DNA of 64,000 bases from Rikenellaceae bacterium (GTDB lineage: Bacteria > Bacteroidota > Bacteroidia > Bacteroidales > Rikenellaceae), in NCBI GenBank assembly GCA_015059875.1, contig SUZQ01000003.1, positions 1 through 64,000 of the forward strand. The letters are read 5' to 3'. A model generated the notes under the pieces. It made no database searches and had not been told where the DNA came from. It was given only the letters and a program-made list of their open reading frames with translations. Shown one piece after another: positions 34,837-44,696 of the stretch. Position 1 is the first letter of the stretch. Every line of letters begins with the position of its first letter. Made by a program: the position numbers and the translations under genes.

Positions 34837-37800
34837 TACTCTTTCTCCTCGATTTGTTTTTCAGATTCAACAACCTTAATTGGCTTAACCTTCTCCTGCA
34901 ACCACTGGAAGATGGTAAACAGAACAGGCAATACGAACAAGAGAGCCAATGTTCCGACAACCATACCTCCAACAACGCCAGTACCGATAGTGGTGTTTCC
35001 GTTAGCACCTACACCCGTCGAGAACATCAACGGAATCATACCGATAACCATTGTCAATACGGTCATCAAGATAGGGCGGAAACGCTCGCGTGTTGCGACA
35101 TAGGTTGCGCGAGCAATGCTCATACCCTTCGCGCGGTTCTCGCCTGCAAACTCGGTAATCAGGATGGCTGTCTTGGACAACAATCCGATGAGCATAATAA
35201 GACCTGTCTGCAAGTAGATATTGTTCTCTACGCCCATCATCTTTGCAAAGAGGAACGAGCCCATCAATCCGAACGGAACGGAGAGGATTACCGCCAATGG
35301 CACAAGGAAGCTCTCGTAAAGTCCAGACAGAATGAGATAGATAAGCACAATACAAATCACAAAGATAATTACTGTGTTACTTGTACTCTCTGCCTCCTCA
35401 CGAGCGATACCAGAGAAGTCGTAGCCGTAACCTACAGGCAGATACTCTTTTGCAACCTCCTGCACCGCCTTGATAGCATCTCCCGACGAATAGCCCTCCT
35501 CCGAGCGACCATTTACGCTGATGGCAGGGAACATATTGAAGCGTGAGAGGTTCTCTGGCGCGTAAATCTTCTCAAGCGTTACGAATTGGCTGATTGGAGC
35601 CATCTCGTCGCCAATGCGGATGAAGATGTTGTTCATGGTCTGCTTATCGACACGATATTTAGGATGGGCCTGAATACGCACCTGATACAACTTTGTGAAT
35701 CGGTTGAATCGGGTAGACATCGTACCTCCATAGTAACCGTTCAATACGCTCAACACCTCTTTAGTCGATGTTCCGGCACGCTTACACTTAACGGCATCAA
35801 CATCAATTTGATACTGAGGGAAACTTGGGTTGAATGAGGTGTAGGCTGCGCTAATCTCAGGACGCTCCTTGAGTGCTTCGATGAACTTGAAGGTTACATC
35901 TGCCAACTCCTCAATATTACCACCCTTCCTATCCTGCACATAGAGGTTGAATCCTCCCGCAGCACCAAAGCCCGGAATCATTGCAGGGGTTGTTGTAAAG
36001 ATTTTTGCATCGTTGAACTCTTCGGCATACTCCTTTACGCGCTGCTGTACAGCTGATACGCTATGCTCCTTGCCAGGACGCTCGTCCCAGTGCTTAAGAC
36101 GGAGCAAGAAGCTACCCTGCGACGAGCCTGTACCTCCTGCTTGCGAGAAACCAGCCATCTTACTTACGGCGTGAGTTTCGTCGATATACTGAATCATATC
36201 GGTGTAGAAGCGATCAACTACGCGCTTAGTCTGCGAAAGTGATGTTCCCGGAGGACACGATACATCGACACGCAATGTTCCGAGATCCTCACGAGGTACA
36301 AGACCTGTCTTTGTAGTCTTCATAAAGAATACCAACAAACCGCAAGCCGCAATGAGCAGAATAATACTCAACCAACGATGACGAAGGAAGAAGGTTACAC
36401 CGCGAAGATATTTCCTTGTTACGGTAGAGAATGCGCTATCGAGTGCGATACCCATTCTTCTGCCAAATGACATCTTTACTGGTTTTCCGTGTATATCCTT
36501 CGGTTTGAGCAACATTGCACACAACGCAGGCGAGAGTGTCAAGGCATTTACTGCCGAGATACCCACCGCTACCGCCATTGTAAGACCGAACTGTGTGTAG
36601 AAGATTCCCGAAGTGCCGCCCATGAATGACACTGGAATAAACACCGCCATAAACACGAGTGTACACGAGATAATAGCCACGGAGATACCATCCATTGCAT
36701 CCACTGTCGCCTTGTATACCGACTTGTATCCCAAATCGAGTTTTGAGTGAACAGCCTCCACTACGATAATTGCATCATCCACCACAACACCAATCGAAAG
36801 CACCAATGCAAAGAGGGTGAGGAGGTTGATACTAAAGTCAAAGAGGAAGAGGAACAAGAATGTTCCGATAATCGACACGATGGTACCGATAAGCGGAATC
36901 ATTGTTGAACGGAAATCGCGCAAGAAGAGGAACACCACAAGCGTTACCAAGACGATAGCCTCCAACAGCGTACGAATTACATTGTAGATAGATGCAAAGA
37001 GGAAGTCGTTGGTACTCTCCAGCGTTACCATATCCAAATCGACAGGGAAATCCTCGCGAGCCGCCTCAAGGAATGCATCAATCTTCTTGATTACCTCGGT
37101 AGCGTTTGAATCAGGTGTCTGGTAGATTACGAACTCTGTTCCTGGTGCGCCATCAATCTCACACATATATTGGTAGGATTGTGTTCCCAACTCAATCTCG
37201 GCAACATCTTTCAATCGCAACACCTCGCCATTTGGCAACGCGCGGACTACGATATTCTCAAACTGTTCGGTCTTTTCCAAGCGACCTTTGTAGCGCATTG
37301 CATACTGGAAAGTCTGATCGGAGTTCTCTCCGAACGAACCCGTTGCAGCCTCAATATTCTGCTCACCGAGTACCGCAGAGATGTCGGATGGCACCAACTT
37401 GTACTGCGCCATCACATCGGGCTTGAGCCAGATACGCATCGAGTAGTCGGAACCACGCACCTCGATATCACCCACACCTGGAATACGCGAGATTGCAGGC
37501 ACGAGGTTAATCTTGATGTAGTTCACAATGAAGGTACGGTTGTATGAGCCATTCGGGCTATATAGTGCCACTCGCTCCAAGACACTCGTCTGACGCTTCT
37601 TTACAGTAATACCCGCCTCGACAACCTCCGAAGGGAGCTGTCGTGTTGCGCGTGATACACAGTTCTGCACATTCACCGCAGCCATGTCGGGATTGATGCC
37701 CTGCTTGAAGTATATGGTAATGGAGCCACTACCGTTGTTTGTTGCAGAGGATGACATATAGGTCATATTCTCCACTCCATTGATAGCCTCCTCAAGAGGT

Positions 37801-37991
37801 ACGAGCGCACTCTTCTGCACAGTCTCGGCACTCGCTCCTGGGTATGACACCGACACGAAGATGGTCGGAGGGGCAATACTTGGATATCGCTCAATCGGAA
37901 GTACCGCCAAACCGATAAGTCCGCCGATTATGATAACAATCGAGATTACGGACGAAAGTATCGGACGATCAATAAATGTTTTAATATTCAT
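34836..37991 (-). CDS. RND efflux pump inner-membrane subunit (AcrB/MexB-like)
   Basis: IDRPILSSVISIVIIIGGLIGLAVLPIERYPSIAPPTI; VVDDAIIVVEAVH; MFSTGVGANGNTTIGTGVVGGM. Confidence 0.96.
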   Translation of the reverse strand: MNIKTFIDRPILSSVISIVIIIGGLIGLAVLPIERYPSIAPPTIFVSVSYPGASAETVQKSALVPLEEAINGVENMTYMSSSATNNGSGSITIYFKQGINPDMAAVNVQNCVSRATRQLPSEVVEAGITVKKRQTSVLERVALYSPNGSYNRTFIVNYIKINLVPAISRIPGVGDIEVRGSDYSMRIWLKPDVMAQYKLVPSDISAVLGEQNIEAATGSFGENSDQTFQYAMRYKGRLEKTEQFENIVVRALPNGEVLRLKDVAEIELGTQSYQYMCEIDGAPGTEFVIYQTPDSNATEVIKKIDAFLEAAREDFPVDLDMVTLESTNDFLFASIYNVIRTLLEAIVLVTLVVFLFLRDFRSTMIPLIGTIVSIIGTFLFLFLFDFSINLLTLFALVLSIGVVVDDAIIVVEAVHSKLDLGYKSVYKATVDAMDGISVAIISCTLVFMAVFIPVSFMGGTSGIFYTQFGLTMAVAVGISAVNALTLSPALCAMLLKPKDIHGKPVKMSFGRRMGIALDSAFSTVTRKYLRGVTFFLRHRWLSIILLIAACGLLVFFMKTTKTGLVPREDLGTLRVDVSCPPGTSLSQTKRVVDRFYTDMIQYIDETHAVSKMAGFSQAGGTGSSQGSFLLRLKHWDERPGKEHSVSAVQQRVKEYAEEFNDAKIFTTTPAMIPGFGAAGGFNLYVQDRKGGNIEELADVTFKFIEALKERPEISAAYTSFNPSFPQYQIDVDAVKCKRAGTSTKEVLSVLNGYYGGTMSTRFNRFTKLYQVRIQAHPKYRVDKQTMNNIFIRIGDEMAPISQFVTLEKIYAPENLSRFNMFPAISVNGRSEEGYSSGDAIKAVQEVAKEYLPVGYGYDFSGIAREEAESTSNTVIIFVICIVLIYLILSGLYESFLVPLAVILSVPFGLMGSFLFAKMMGVENNIYLQTGLIMLIGLLSKTAILITEFAGENRAKGMSIARATYVATRERFRPILMTVLTMVIGMIPLMFSTGVGANGNTTIGTGVVGGMVVGTLALLFVLPVLFTIFQWLQEKVKPIKVVESEKQIEEKE

Positions 37992-38019
37992 TGCAAGTCT
38001 CTTCTATTGGGTGAAACTC

Positions 38020-39159
38020 CTACTTTTTCTTCTTCTTACTGCCGGAAATAATCTCCTTGATCTTGATAGGAGTGTCGTCACGCAACAGACCGATACCCTC
38101 AACTACGATTGTATCGCCCTCGATCAAACCCGACTCAACGATATACTCCTTACCATTGCTGATCTCGAATACGCCGATAATCTTCGCCTTTGCTACACCA
38201 TTCTCGATTTTGTAGGCGTAAACCTTATCCTGCACCTCGAATGTTGCGTGTTGCGGAATGACTACGCAACCCTCCTGACGGTGAGGAAGGATGACTGTAC
38301 CCGAACCTCCTGAGAGCAACAGACGCTTTCTGTTAGGGAATTTCGCACGCAAAGTAACCGAACCAGTTGTAGGGTCGATAATACCCGAAATCGCCTCAAT
38401 GCGTCCCTTCTCCGAGTAGATTGTGCCATCGCTGAGTTGCAACTCAACAGGTGGCAACTCCTGCAATGCGTTTTCAAGAGCTCCGTGCTGACGCTTGAGT
38501 GACAGCACCTGACTCTCACTCATCGAGAAGTATACATACATCTCCGAGTTATCCGAAACGGATGTCATTGGAGTTGCGTCCGACGGGCTGACGAGTGTAC
38601 CAACACGGAATGGAAGTGTTCCAACAACGCCATCCACTGGACTCTTCACAAGTGTGTACGAAAGGTTGTTGCTTGCGGTAAGCTCGTTTGCGCGAGCCTG
38701 TGCCAACTGAGCCTTTGCACTTGCCAAAGTTGTGCGAGCCATACGGAGGTCGAAGTCCGAGATGATATTCTGCTCGAACAACTTCTCCTTACTTGTAGCC
38801 GACAATTCAGCCGCATCAACTTGCGCCTTTGCTACATCAACATTTGCCTCAGCGGTTGCAAGAGCAGCCTGGTAAGGCACTTGGTCAATGATGAAGAGTG
38901 TCTGTCCCTGACGAACAATCGAACCCTCCTTTACCTTGATGTCGGTGATGTAGCCCTGAACTTTCGGGCGGATGTCGACATCCTGCTTACCTCGGATTGT
39001 TGCCGAGTAGGTTGAACTGAGCTTTCGCGTTGCGGTGTGAAGAATCATCGCATTGTACTCGCGAGTGTGCTTTGTGCGGGTGGTTTTCTCCTGACAGCCC
39101 GTAAAGAGGCTTGTCGCAATGAAGCACGCCATCAAACCGAATAGTAGTTTTTTTGTCAT
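38020..39159 (-). CDS. RND efflux periplasmic adaptor subunit, lipoprotein
   Basis: MTKKLLFGLMACFIATSLFTGCQEK lipobox; RPKVQGYITDIKVKEGSIVRQGQTLFIID; membrane fusion protein family. Confidence 0.92.
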   Translation of the reverse strand: MTKKLLFGLMACFIATSLFTGCQEKTTRTKHTREYNAMILHTATRKLSSTYSATIRGKQDVDIRPKVQGYITDIKVKEGSIVRQGQTLFIIDQVPYQAALATAEANVDVAKAQVDAAELSATSKEKLFEQNIISDFDLRMARTTLASAKAQLAQARANELTASNNLSYTLVKSPVDGVVGTLPFRVGTLVSPSDATPMTSVSDNSEMYVYFSMSESQVLSLKRQHGALENALQELPPVELQLSDGTIYSEKGRIEAISGIIDPTTGSVTLRAKFPNRKRLLLSGGSGTVILPHRQEGCVVIPQHATFEVQDKVYAYKIENGVAKAKIIGVFEISNGKEYIVESGLIEGDTIVVEGIGLLRDDTPIKIKEIISGSKKKKK

Positions 39160-39294
39160 ACTTGATATGTTTTTGAGTTTTTTTTGTGACAACTTGGTAA
39201 AAAGCCACGCAAAGTTACAAAAAATGGGGCATAAAACAAATAGGGACAATATAATTGCCCCTATAATTGCCTTTTCCAGAGTAGAACTTTCTTG

Positions 39295-40530
39295 CTACTT
39301 CAATTCGTCGTAAAGTAGGGCGATGGCGTATGCAGTAGCTCGCGAAATTATCTGCGAACGGTCTGTCCCACAATTCTTTAGTACGGCATAACACTTGTCG
39401 GGCGTTGCAACACCAATCCACACTGTACCTACGGGCTTTTCGGCAGAGCCTCCAGTTGGCCCAGCTATTCCAGTGGTTGAAATGGCAAAATTTGCCCCTG
39501 AAATGACTTTTGCCCCCTGAGCCATGGCTTTTGCAACCTGCTCTGACACTGCGCCGAATTGCGTGATATCAGACATTTTTACCCCCAAAACATTACTTTT
39601 GGATTCGTTGCTATACGATACTACTCCGCAGAGGAAATATGTCGATGCTCCCGCTTGCGCTGTAAACTTCGAGGCTATAGCGCCTCCCGTGCAACTCTCT
39701 GCTACGGCAAGAGTCTCGCCACGCTCGATGAGAATATTATGCACCAACTCCTCGACTGAAGCCCCCTCGAAACCTGCTATGTTATCGGGGATAATCGAGC
39801 GCAACTGCTCGAATTTTTCGTCAATCTCTCTGCGTACCTCCTTGCCCTCAACTTCGTATGCCGAAAGACGCAATCGAACGACATTCGGAGCTGGAAGATA
39901 GGCGAGGTGAATATAGTCGGGCAGAGCATCCTCCCACGCGGCAATTCGCTCTGCTAAAATAGACTCGGCTATGCCGAATGTAATCATTGTGCGATGTACG
40001 ATTTCGCGCAAGTCGAAACGCTTTTTCAGTCGAGGTATAACCTCCTCGTCTATAAGGTGTTGCATCTCGAATGGTACTCCTGGCAGAGATACAACTACGC
40101 GCCCCTCACGCTCAAACCACATACCCGGAGCCGTGCCGTGTGCATTGTGTAGTACGGTGCAACATTCAGGCACCATCGCTTGCCCTCGGTTGAGGTCGTT
40201 GAAGGCGATATTGCGTGCTGCGAGTAGCGAACGAATATGCTCTGCCTCGCGTTCGTCGAAACGGAGTGTAGAGCCGAAATATTCACACAAGGTGTGCTTC
40301 GTTATATCATCTTTTGTAGGGCCAAGACCTCCCGTGATTATCACCACATCGCTCTCGGCAAGTGCGCGGTCAAGGGTATCTACTATCTGCGAGCGATTGT
40401 CGCCTATCGAGGTGCGTTCGCCAACCACTATGCCGTGACTATTTAGCGCGCGGGAGATGTAGCGCGAGTTGGTGTCGAGAATCTGACCTATCAGTATCTC
40501 GTCACCTATGGTTATGATTGTTGCTCTCAT
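39295..40530 (-). CDS. cinA: CinA family nicotinamide-nucleotide amidase / competence-damage-inducible protein
   Basis: IITIGDEILIGQILDTNSRYISRALN; ITGGLGPTKDDITK; AVAESCTGGAIASKFT; GIAGPTGGSAEKPVGTVWIG. Confidence 0.94.
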   Translation of the reverse strand: MRATIITIGDEILIGQILDTNSRYISRALNSHGIVVGERTSIGDNRSQIVDTLDRALAESDVVIITGGLGPTKDDITKHTLCEYFGSTLRFDEREAEHIRSLLAARNIAFNDLNRGQAMVPECCTVLHNAHGTAPGMWFEREGRVVVSLPGVPFEMQHLIDEEVIPRLKKRFDLREIVHRTMITFGIAESILAERIAAWEDALPDYIHLAYLPAPNVVRLRLSAYEVEGKEVRREIDEKFEQLRSIIPDNIAGFEGASVEELVHNILIERGETLAVAESCTGGAIASKFTAQAGASTYFLCGVVSYSNESKSNVLGVKMSDITQFGAVSEQVAKAMAQGAKVISGANFAISTTGIAGPTGGSAEKPVGTVWIGVATPDKCYAVLKNCGTDRSQIISRATAYAIALLYDELK

Positions 40531-40533
40531 TTT

Positions 40534-41643
40534 TTATTGATTGTCGGTGTTGTTCTCCGTCGCGGATGTTGCAGATTCGTCGGTTGTTGTACTCTCGTCG
40601 GTCGCAGCACTCTCTTCGGGTGTAATCAGTGACTTGCAAAGGTTACCAGCAAAGCCTAATCCGTTGTATACAAAGCCTGTATATACCTGTACTAATGTAG
40701 CCCCTGCATCCATCATTCGCTTGACATCCTCGCCCGTCATCAAGCCTCCTACACCAATAATAGGGTAGGTTCCGTGGCATCGCTCGTGGACACGGCGCAC
40801 AACCTCTATCGAACGCTCTGTCAAAGGTGTACCACTAACTGCCCCGATACCGTTACGACGCAACTCCTCCTGTGGCGTTTGCAAGTCGTGAGGTTTGGTG
40901 GTTGCGTTGGTGGCGATAATACCATCAAGAGGTGTATCCACCATGATATCGGTCATCAAGTCAATCTCCTCGTTGGTCAAGTCGGGCGAAATTTTCAACA
41001 ATATCGGGCGATACTGATTCTGTCCGCGACGGAAGTCGAAGAGTGGCTCCAAAATATTCATTATACTCTCGCGAGTGCGAGGGACATACTGTTTGTGCGT
41101 GGTGTTGTAGCTTACATTTACCGTAAAGTAGTCAATGTATTGGTAGAGGTTGCGGAAAACTCGCAAGTAGTCCATCGGAGCCTCTTCTGGCGGAGTTACC
41201 GTGTTTTTTCCGATGTTACAGCCCAGAACAATGCCTTGATGCTCCTTACGAACACTCTCCAAGACGGCCTCCAAACCCTTTGAAGCAAGACCAATGCGGT
41301 TCAAAATTGCGGTATCTTCGGGGAGAGCAAAGACGCGAGGTTTAGGGTTGCCTTGTTGAGGTCGTGGAGTTACCGTTCCAATCTCTATAAATCCAAATCC
41401 GAGCGCAGAGAGTGGGCGGTATATCTCGCCATTGCGGTCAAAGCCTGCCGCCATACCTATCGGATTGCGGAAGTGTATGCCAAAGACCTCTCGCTCCAAT
41501 GCTGTATTCTCGGTAGCGTAAATCTTATTCAAAAACCACTTTGCAGTGGGAATCTTATCGACTATTTGGAGCATAATAACGGCAAGCGAGTGCGCTCGCT
41601 CGGCTCCAAAAAGATGAGATATGAGATGTAGAATTTTACGCAT
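40534..41643 (-). CDS. pyrD: Dihydroorotate dehydrogenase (quinone-type) with Ser/Thr/Asp-rich C-terminal tail
   Basis: NPIGMAAGFDRNGEIYRPLSALGFGFIEIGTVTPRPQQGNPKPRVFAL; IGVGGLMTGEDVKRMMDAGATLVQVYTGFVYNG; tail DESTTTDESATSATENNTDNQ. Confidence 0.94.
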   Translation of the reverse strand: MRKILHLISHLFGAERAHSLAVIMLQIVDKIPTAKWFLNKIYATENTALEREVFGIHFRNPIGMAAGFDRNGEIYRPLSALGFGFIEIGTVTPRPQQGNPKPRVFALPEDTAILNRIGLASKGLEAVLESVRKEHQGIVLGCNIGKNTVTPPEEAPMDYLRVFRNLYQYIDYFTVNVSYNTTHKQYVPRTRESIMNILEPLFDFRRGQNQYRPILLKISPDLTNEEIDLMTDIMVDTPLDGIIATNATTKPHDLQTPQEELRRNGIGAVSGTPLTERSIEVVRRVHERCHGTYPIIGVGGLMTGEDVKRMMDAGATLVQVYTGFVYNGLGFAGNLCKSLITPEESAATDESTTTDESATSATENNTDNQ

Positions 41644-41725
41644 AGCGGTGCAAAGGTAGTAAAAAATTGAGAATTGAGAATTAAAAATTGAGAATTAAGG
41701 ATATAGGTCGATGATTTTAGCTCTC

Positions 41726-42721
41726 TTAAAAGTACTCCTCACGGAGTTGATAATTGTTGCGAAGCGACTCGAATAGCGCAGGTTCGCGGCGAAGTCTATT
41801 GCTCTCGGTGGTGAGATTGCAATAATCTCCGATTGTGGCGCACATCTCCTCCCACGAAATTACTTTTGGAGCTATTGTCGCCACCTCCGATGGTCGCCAA
41901 TCGGTAAGAGGGAGATTGAAGTGTCGCGCTAACGCTTGCACCGCCAATGCTGTGGCATTCGCCTTGCCTTGTGCCGAGTAGCCGGCGATATGGGGCGTTG
42001 CAACAAGCGATTTTGCGAGGTGCGCAGAGCTTATATTTGGCTCGTTCTCCCACACATCTGTCAGCAGCGTTAGGTCGCTACTTATCGCAGACTGTGTATC
42101 GACACACTCCCCGCGTGAGGCGTTTATAAGAGCTGCGCCCGAACGCATCAGGGCGATATTTTGCTCGTTTATAAGGTGTCGAGTTGATGGGTTGAGTGGT
42201 GTGTGCAGAGTCACAATATCTGCCTTTTGCAACACCTCCTCAAGCGATACGAAGCCGAGGTGTTCGTGCTCCTCCCGAGGAGGATCGCAGCAGATTACAC
42301 GAAATCCCCAATGCTCGGCATACTCCTTGACAACTTTTCCTACATTTCCCACGCCAACAACTCCGAGTGTGCGCTCATTCGGGCTAAAACCTTCGCTCTT
42401 GGCGAGTAGTGCCAACGCTGCCGATACCCATTGTAGTACGGCTCTTGCGTTGCAGCCAGCCGAGGTTGCAACTCTGATATTATGGCTCTCACAGTACTCT
42501 GTGTCGATGTGGTCGAATCCGATAGTGGCGGTGGCGATAAACTGCACTCGAGAGCCGTCTAAAAGGGCTGCGTTGCATTTGGTGCGGGTACGAATAATGA
42601 GTGCGTCGGCATCCCTTACAATATCTCTTGTAAAGTCGTTGCCATCAATATATTCCACCTCGGCAAATGGCTCTAAAATGCCCTGCAAGAAAGGAATTGC
42701 TCTGTCCGCCAAAATTTTCAT
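41726..42721 (-). CDS. pdxB: 4-phosphoerythronate dehydrogenase
   Basis: ADALIIRTRTKCNAALLDGSRVQFIATATIGFDHIDTEYC; LGVVGVGNVGKVV; HTPLNPSTRHLI. Confidence 0.9.
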   Translation of the reverse strand: MKILADRAIPFLQGILEPFAEVEYIDGNDFTRDIVRDADALIIRTRTKCNAALLDGSRVQFIATATIGFDHIDTEYCESHNIRVATSAGCNARAVLQWVSAALALLAKSEGFSPNERTLGVVGVGNVGKVVKEYAEHWGFRVICCDPPREEHEHLGFVSLEEVLQKADIVTLHTPLNPSTRHLINEQNIALMRSGAALINASRGECVDTQSAISSDLTLLTDVWENEPNISSAHLAKSLVATPHIAGYSAQGKANATALAVQALARHFNLPLTDWRPSEVATIAPKVISWEEMCATIGDYCNLTTESNRLRREPALFESLRNNYQLREEYF

Positions 42722-42812
42722 ATTAACCCATCCTATAATTAAATTCTTACAAATTTAGCACAAATATAGCAGGTTTAATGCTCGGTTGTTCGATTTTTTG
42801 CAATAAATTTTA

Positions 42813-42820
42813 TAAATTTG
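42813..42820 (+). promoter_or_regulatory. Putative -7 box TAAATTTG
   Basis: TAnnTTTG upstream of the ureohydrolase ORF. Confidence 0.45.
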
Positions 42821-42860
42821 CACCTTACAATATATATGTAACGGCAAAAATCCGAAGGCA

Positions 42861-43913
42861 ATGAAGAATAACTTTCTGAAAAATATCCTCGGTGGAGAGG
42901 TGGTAGGCGATGGCGGTTACTACTTTGGCGATAAAACTTCGCCGAAGGATGCAGATGTGGTTATAGTGTCGGCTCCTTGGAGCGTAACCTCAGATTTTGG
43001 TCGTGGTGCGACCTATACCCCCGATGCCGTGATAGATGCTTCGGCAGAGAGTGGACTCTACGATGCCAATTCGGGAATCTCGGCAGAGGGGCGTGTTGCA
43101 ACTGTAGAGATAGATTACAATATTCAGGAGAGTTCCGAACATCTCGGACGCGAGGCGGAGAGAATTGCCCATCACGCAGTTGGCACTATTGGTGCGGTTG
43201 GCGAGTACGCAGCGCGCAAGATTGCTCATATAAATGAGGGCTTTGCCGATATGCATACCAACATTTACAAGCAGGTGAAATATTGGGCAGAGCAGGGCAA
43301 GAAGGTTGCCATTATGGGTGGCGACCACTCGGTTACATTTGGAGCAGTGAAGGCTTTGGCAGAGTCTCATCAGGGGGTGGGACTACTATTCATAGATGCT
43401 CACGCCGATTTTTCGTGCGAGGACGAGGTGTGCAACTATTCGCATCGCTCGATAGCCCGAAATATTGTAGAGGAGATTCCAACAGTGGAGCGACTCGTGG
43501 AGGTCGGAGTACGCGATATAAGCAGAGCAGAGTCGGAGGAGCTGAGCGCGAACGACAGAGTTGAATTGTTCCTTGCCGAAAGGTTGGCTGCAAAGAGATT
43601 TGAGGGCAAGAGTTGGGGCGATTTGTGCAGAGAGATAGTGTCGAAACTCCCTCAGAAGGTCTATATCTCGTTGGATATTGATGCGCTCAAGATTGAGTTT
43701 TGCAACAACACGAATGCGCCCGTTCCAGGCGGTATGACCTTCGATGAGGTTACATATTTGATAAATAGTGTTGTTGAGTCGGGACGCGAGATAGTAGGAT
43801 TCGATATTGTGGAGGTTGTCTCTAAAATAGATGATAAGATGGATGCAATTGTAGCGGCACGATTGCTCGCCAAGATGTGTGTGGCATCAATTCGCGGCTG
43901 CAATGAAAAGTAG
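42861..43913 (+). CDS. Ureohydrolase (arginase/agmatinase/formimidoylglutamase family)
   Basis: IMGGDHSVTFGAVKAL; LLFIDAHADF; YISLDIDAL metal-ligand motifs. Confidence 0.88.
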   Translation: MKNNFLKNILGGEVVGDGGYYFGDKTSPKDADVVIVSAPWSVTSDFGRGATYTPDAVIDASAESGLYDANSGISAEGRVATVEIDYNIQESSEHLGREAERIAHHAVGTIGAVGEYAARKIAHINEGFADMHTNIYKQVKYWAEQGKKVAIMGGDHSVTFGAVKALAESHQGVGLLFIDAHADFSCEDEVCNYSHRSIARNIVEEIPTVERLVEVGVRDISRAESEELSANDRVELFLAERLAAKRFEGKSWGDLCREIVSKLPQKVYISLDIDALKIEFCNNTNAPVPGGMTFDEVTYLINSVVESGREIVGFDIVEVVSKIDDKMDAIVAARLLAKMCVASIRGCNEK

Positions 43914-43935
43914 TAGAAAGAGTAAGGGAATAGGA

Positions 43936-44616
43936 ATGAAAACAAGGAGAGTTATATCAACGGTTATAGTAGTGTTGCTTTTTGGCGCGATGTTCGTGTC
44001 GTGCAAAAAAGGAAAGAACAGCTTGGCAACCACTGCCGATACATTGTCGTATATTATTGGTCTGAATGTGGGAGAGTCGCTTATGGAGATGGATTCGACG
44101 CTCAATGTCAATGCTGTGTGCGAGGCTATTCGCGATGTCTATAACGGCAAGCAGAGGATGACAATGGAGGAGGCTCGCAACTACTACCTTGCTGAAAAGA
44201 CCTACTTTGTACACGAAAAGGCCAAAGCGCATCAGGAGCGTTACCTCACCGATTTGAGTAAGCGAGATCGTAAGTATGTTCGCACTCGCAGCGGTGTGAC
44301 ATATAAGATTCTGCGACTTGGCGATCAGAGTCATGTCGGATCAATGTCATCACGCGATACGGTAAAGATCGTCTACACGCTTACAGACGAGGAGGGTAGA
44401 GTGATTGTCGAGGCGGATACACTGCGCGACTCCTATCGTAATTTGTTGAAGGGGTTGCAGGAGGTTGTGAAGATGGCGGGCGAAGGAGCGCATTTCAATG
44501 CGTGGTTGCCATCAAAGACTGCATACGATGTAGAGGGAAATAAGGAGTTGGGAATTGGTGCAAATGTGCTGCTCAACTACGATGTTGAGATACTCGACAT
44601 AAAATATAATCGATAG
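43936..44616 (+). CDS. FKBP-type peptidyl-prolyl isomerase-like lipoprotein (divergent)
   Basis: MKTRRVISTVIVVLLFGAMFVSCKKG lipobox; FKBP N-terminal dimerisation-like and divergent FKBP domain. Confidence 0.7.
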   Translation: MKTRRVISTVIVVLLFGAMFVSCKKGKNSLATTADTLSYIIGLNVGESLMEMDSTLNVNAVCEAIRDVYNGKQRMTMEEARNYYLAEKTYFVHEKAKAHQERYLTDLSKRDRKYVRTRSGVTYKILRLGDQSHVGSMSSRDTVKIVYTLTDEEGRVIVEADTLRDSYRNLLKGLQEVVKMAGEGAHFNAWLPSKTAYDVEGNKELGIGANVLLNYDVEILDIKYNR

Positions 44617-44644
44617 TATTGTACTATAAATCATAAATTTTCGT

Positions 44645-44652
44645 TATCTTTG
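44645..44652 (+). promoter_or_regulatory. Putative -7 box TATCTTTG
   Basis: TAnnTTTG 45 bp upstream of the FKBP ORF. Confidence 0.55.
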
Positions 44653-44696
44653 CACGATTTTGCAAACAAAACACTAAAAAATATTAATACAAAGTT

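Noticed and set aside
33433-39159. RND efflux operon as a mobile resistance island
   Set aside because: Standard OMF-RND-MFP chromosomal operon with no mobility genes or flanking repeats seen.
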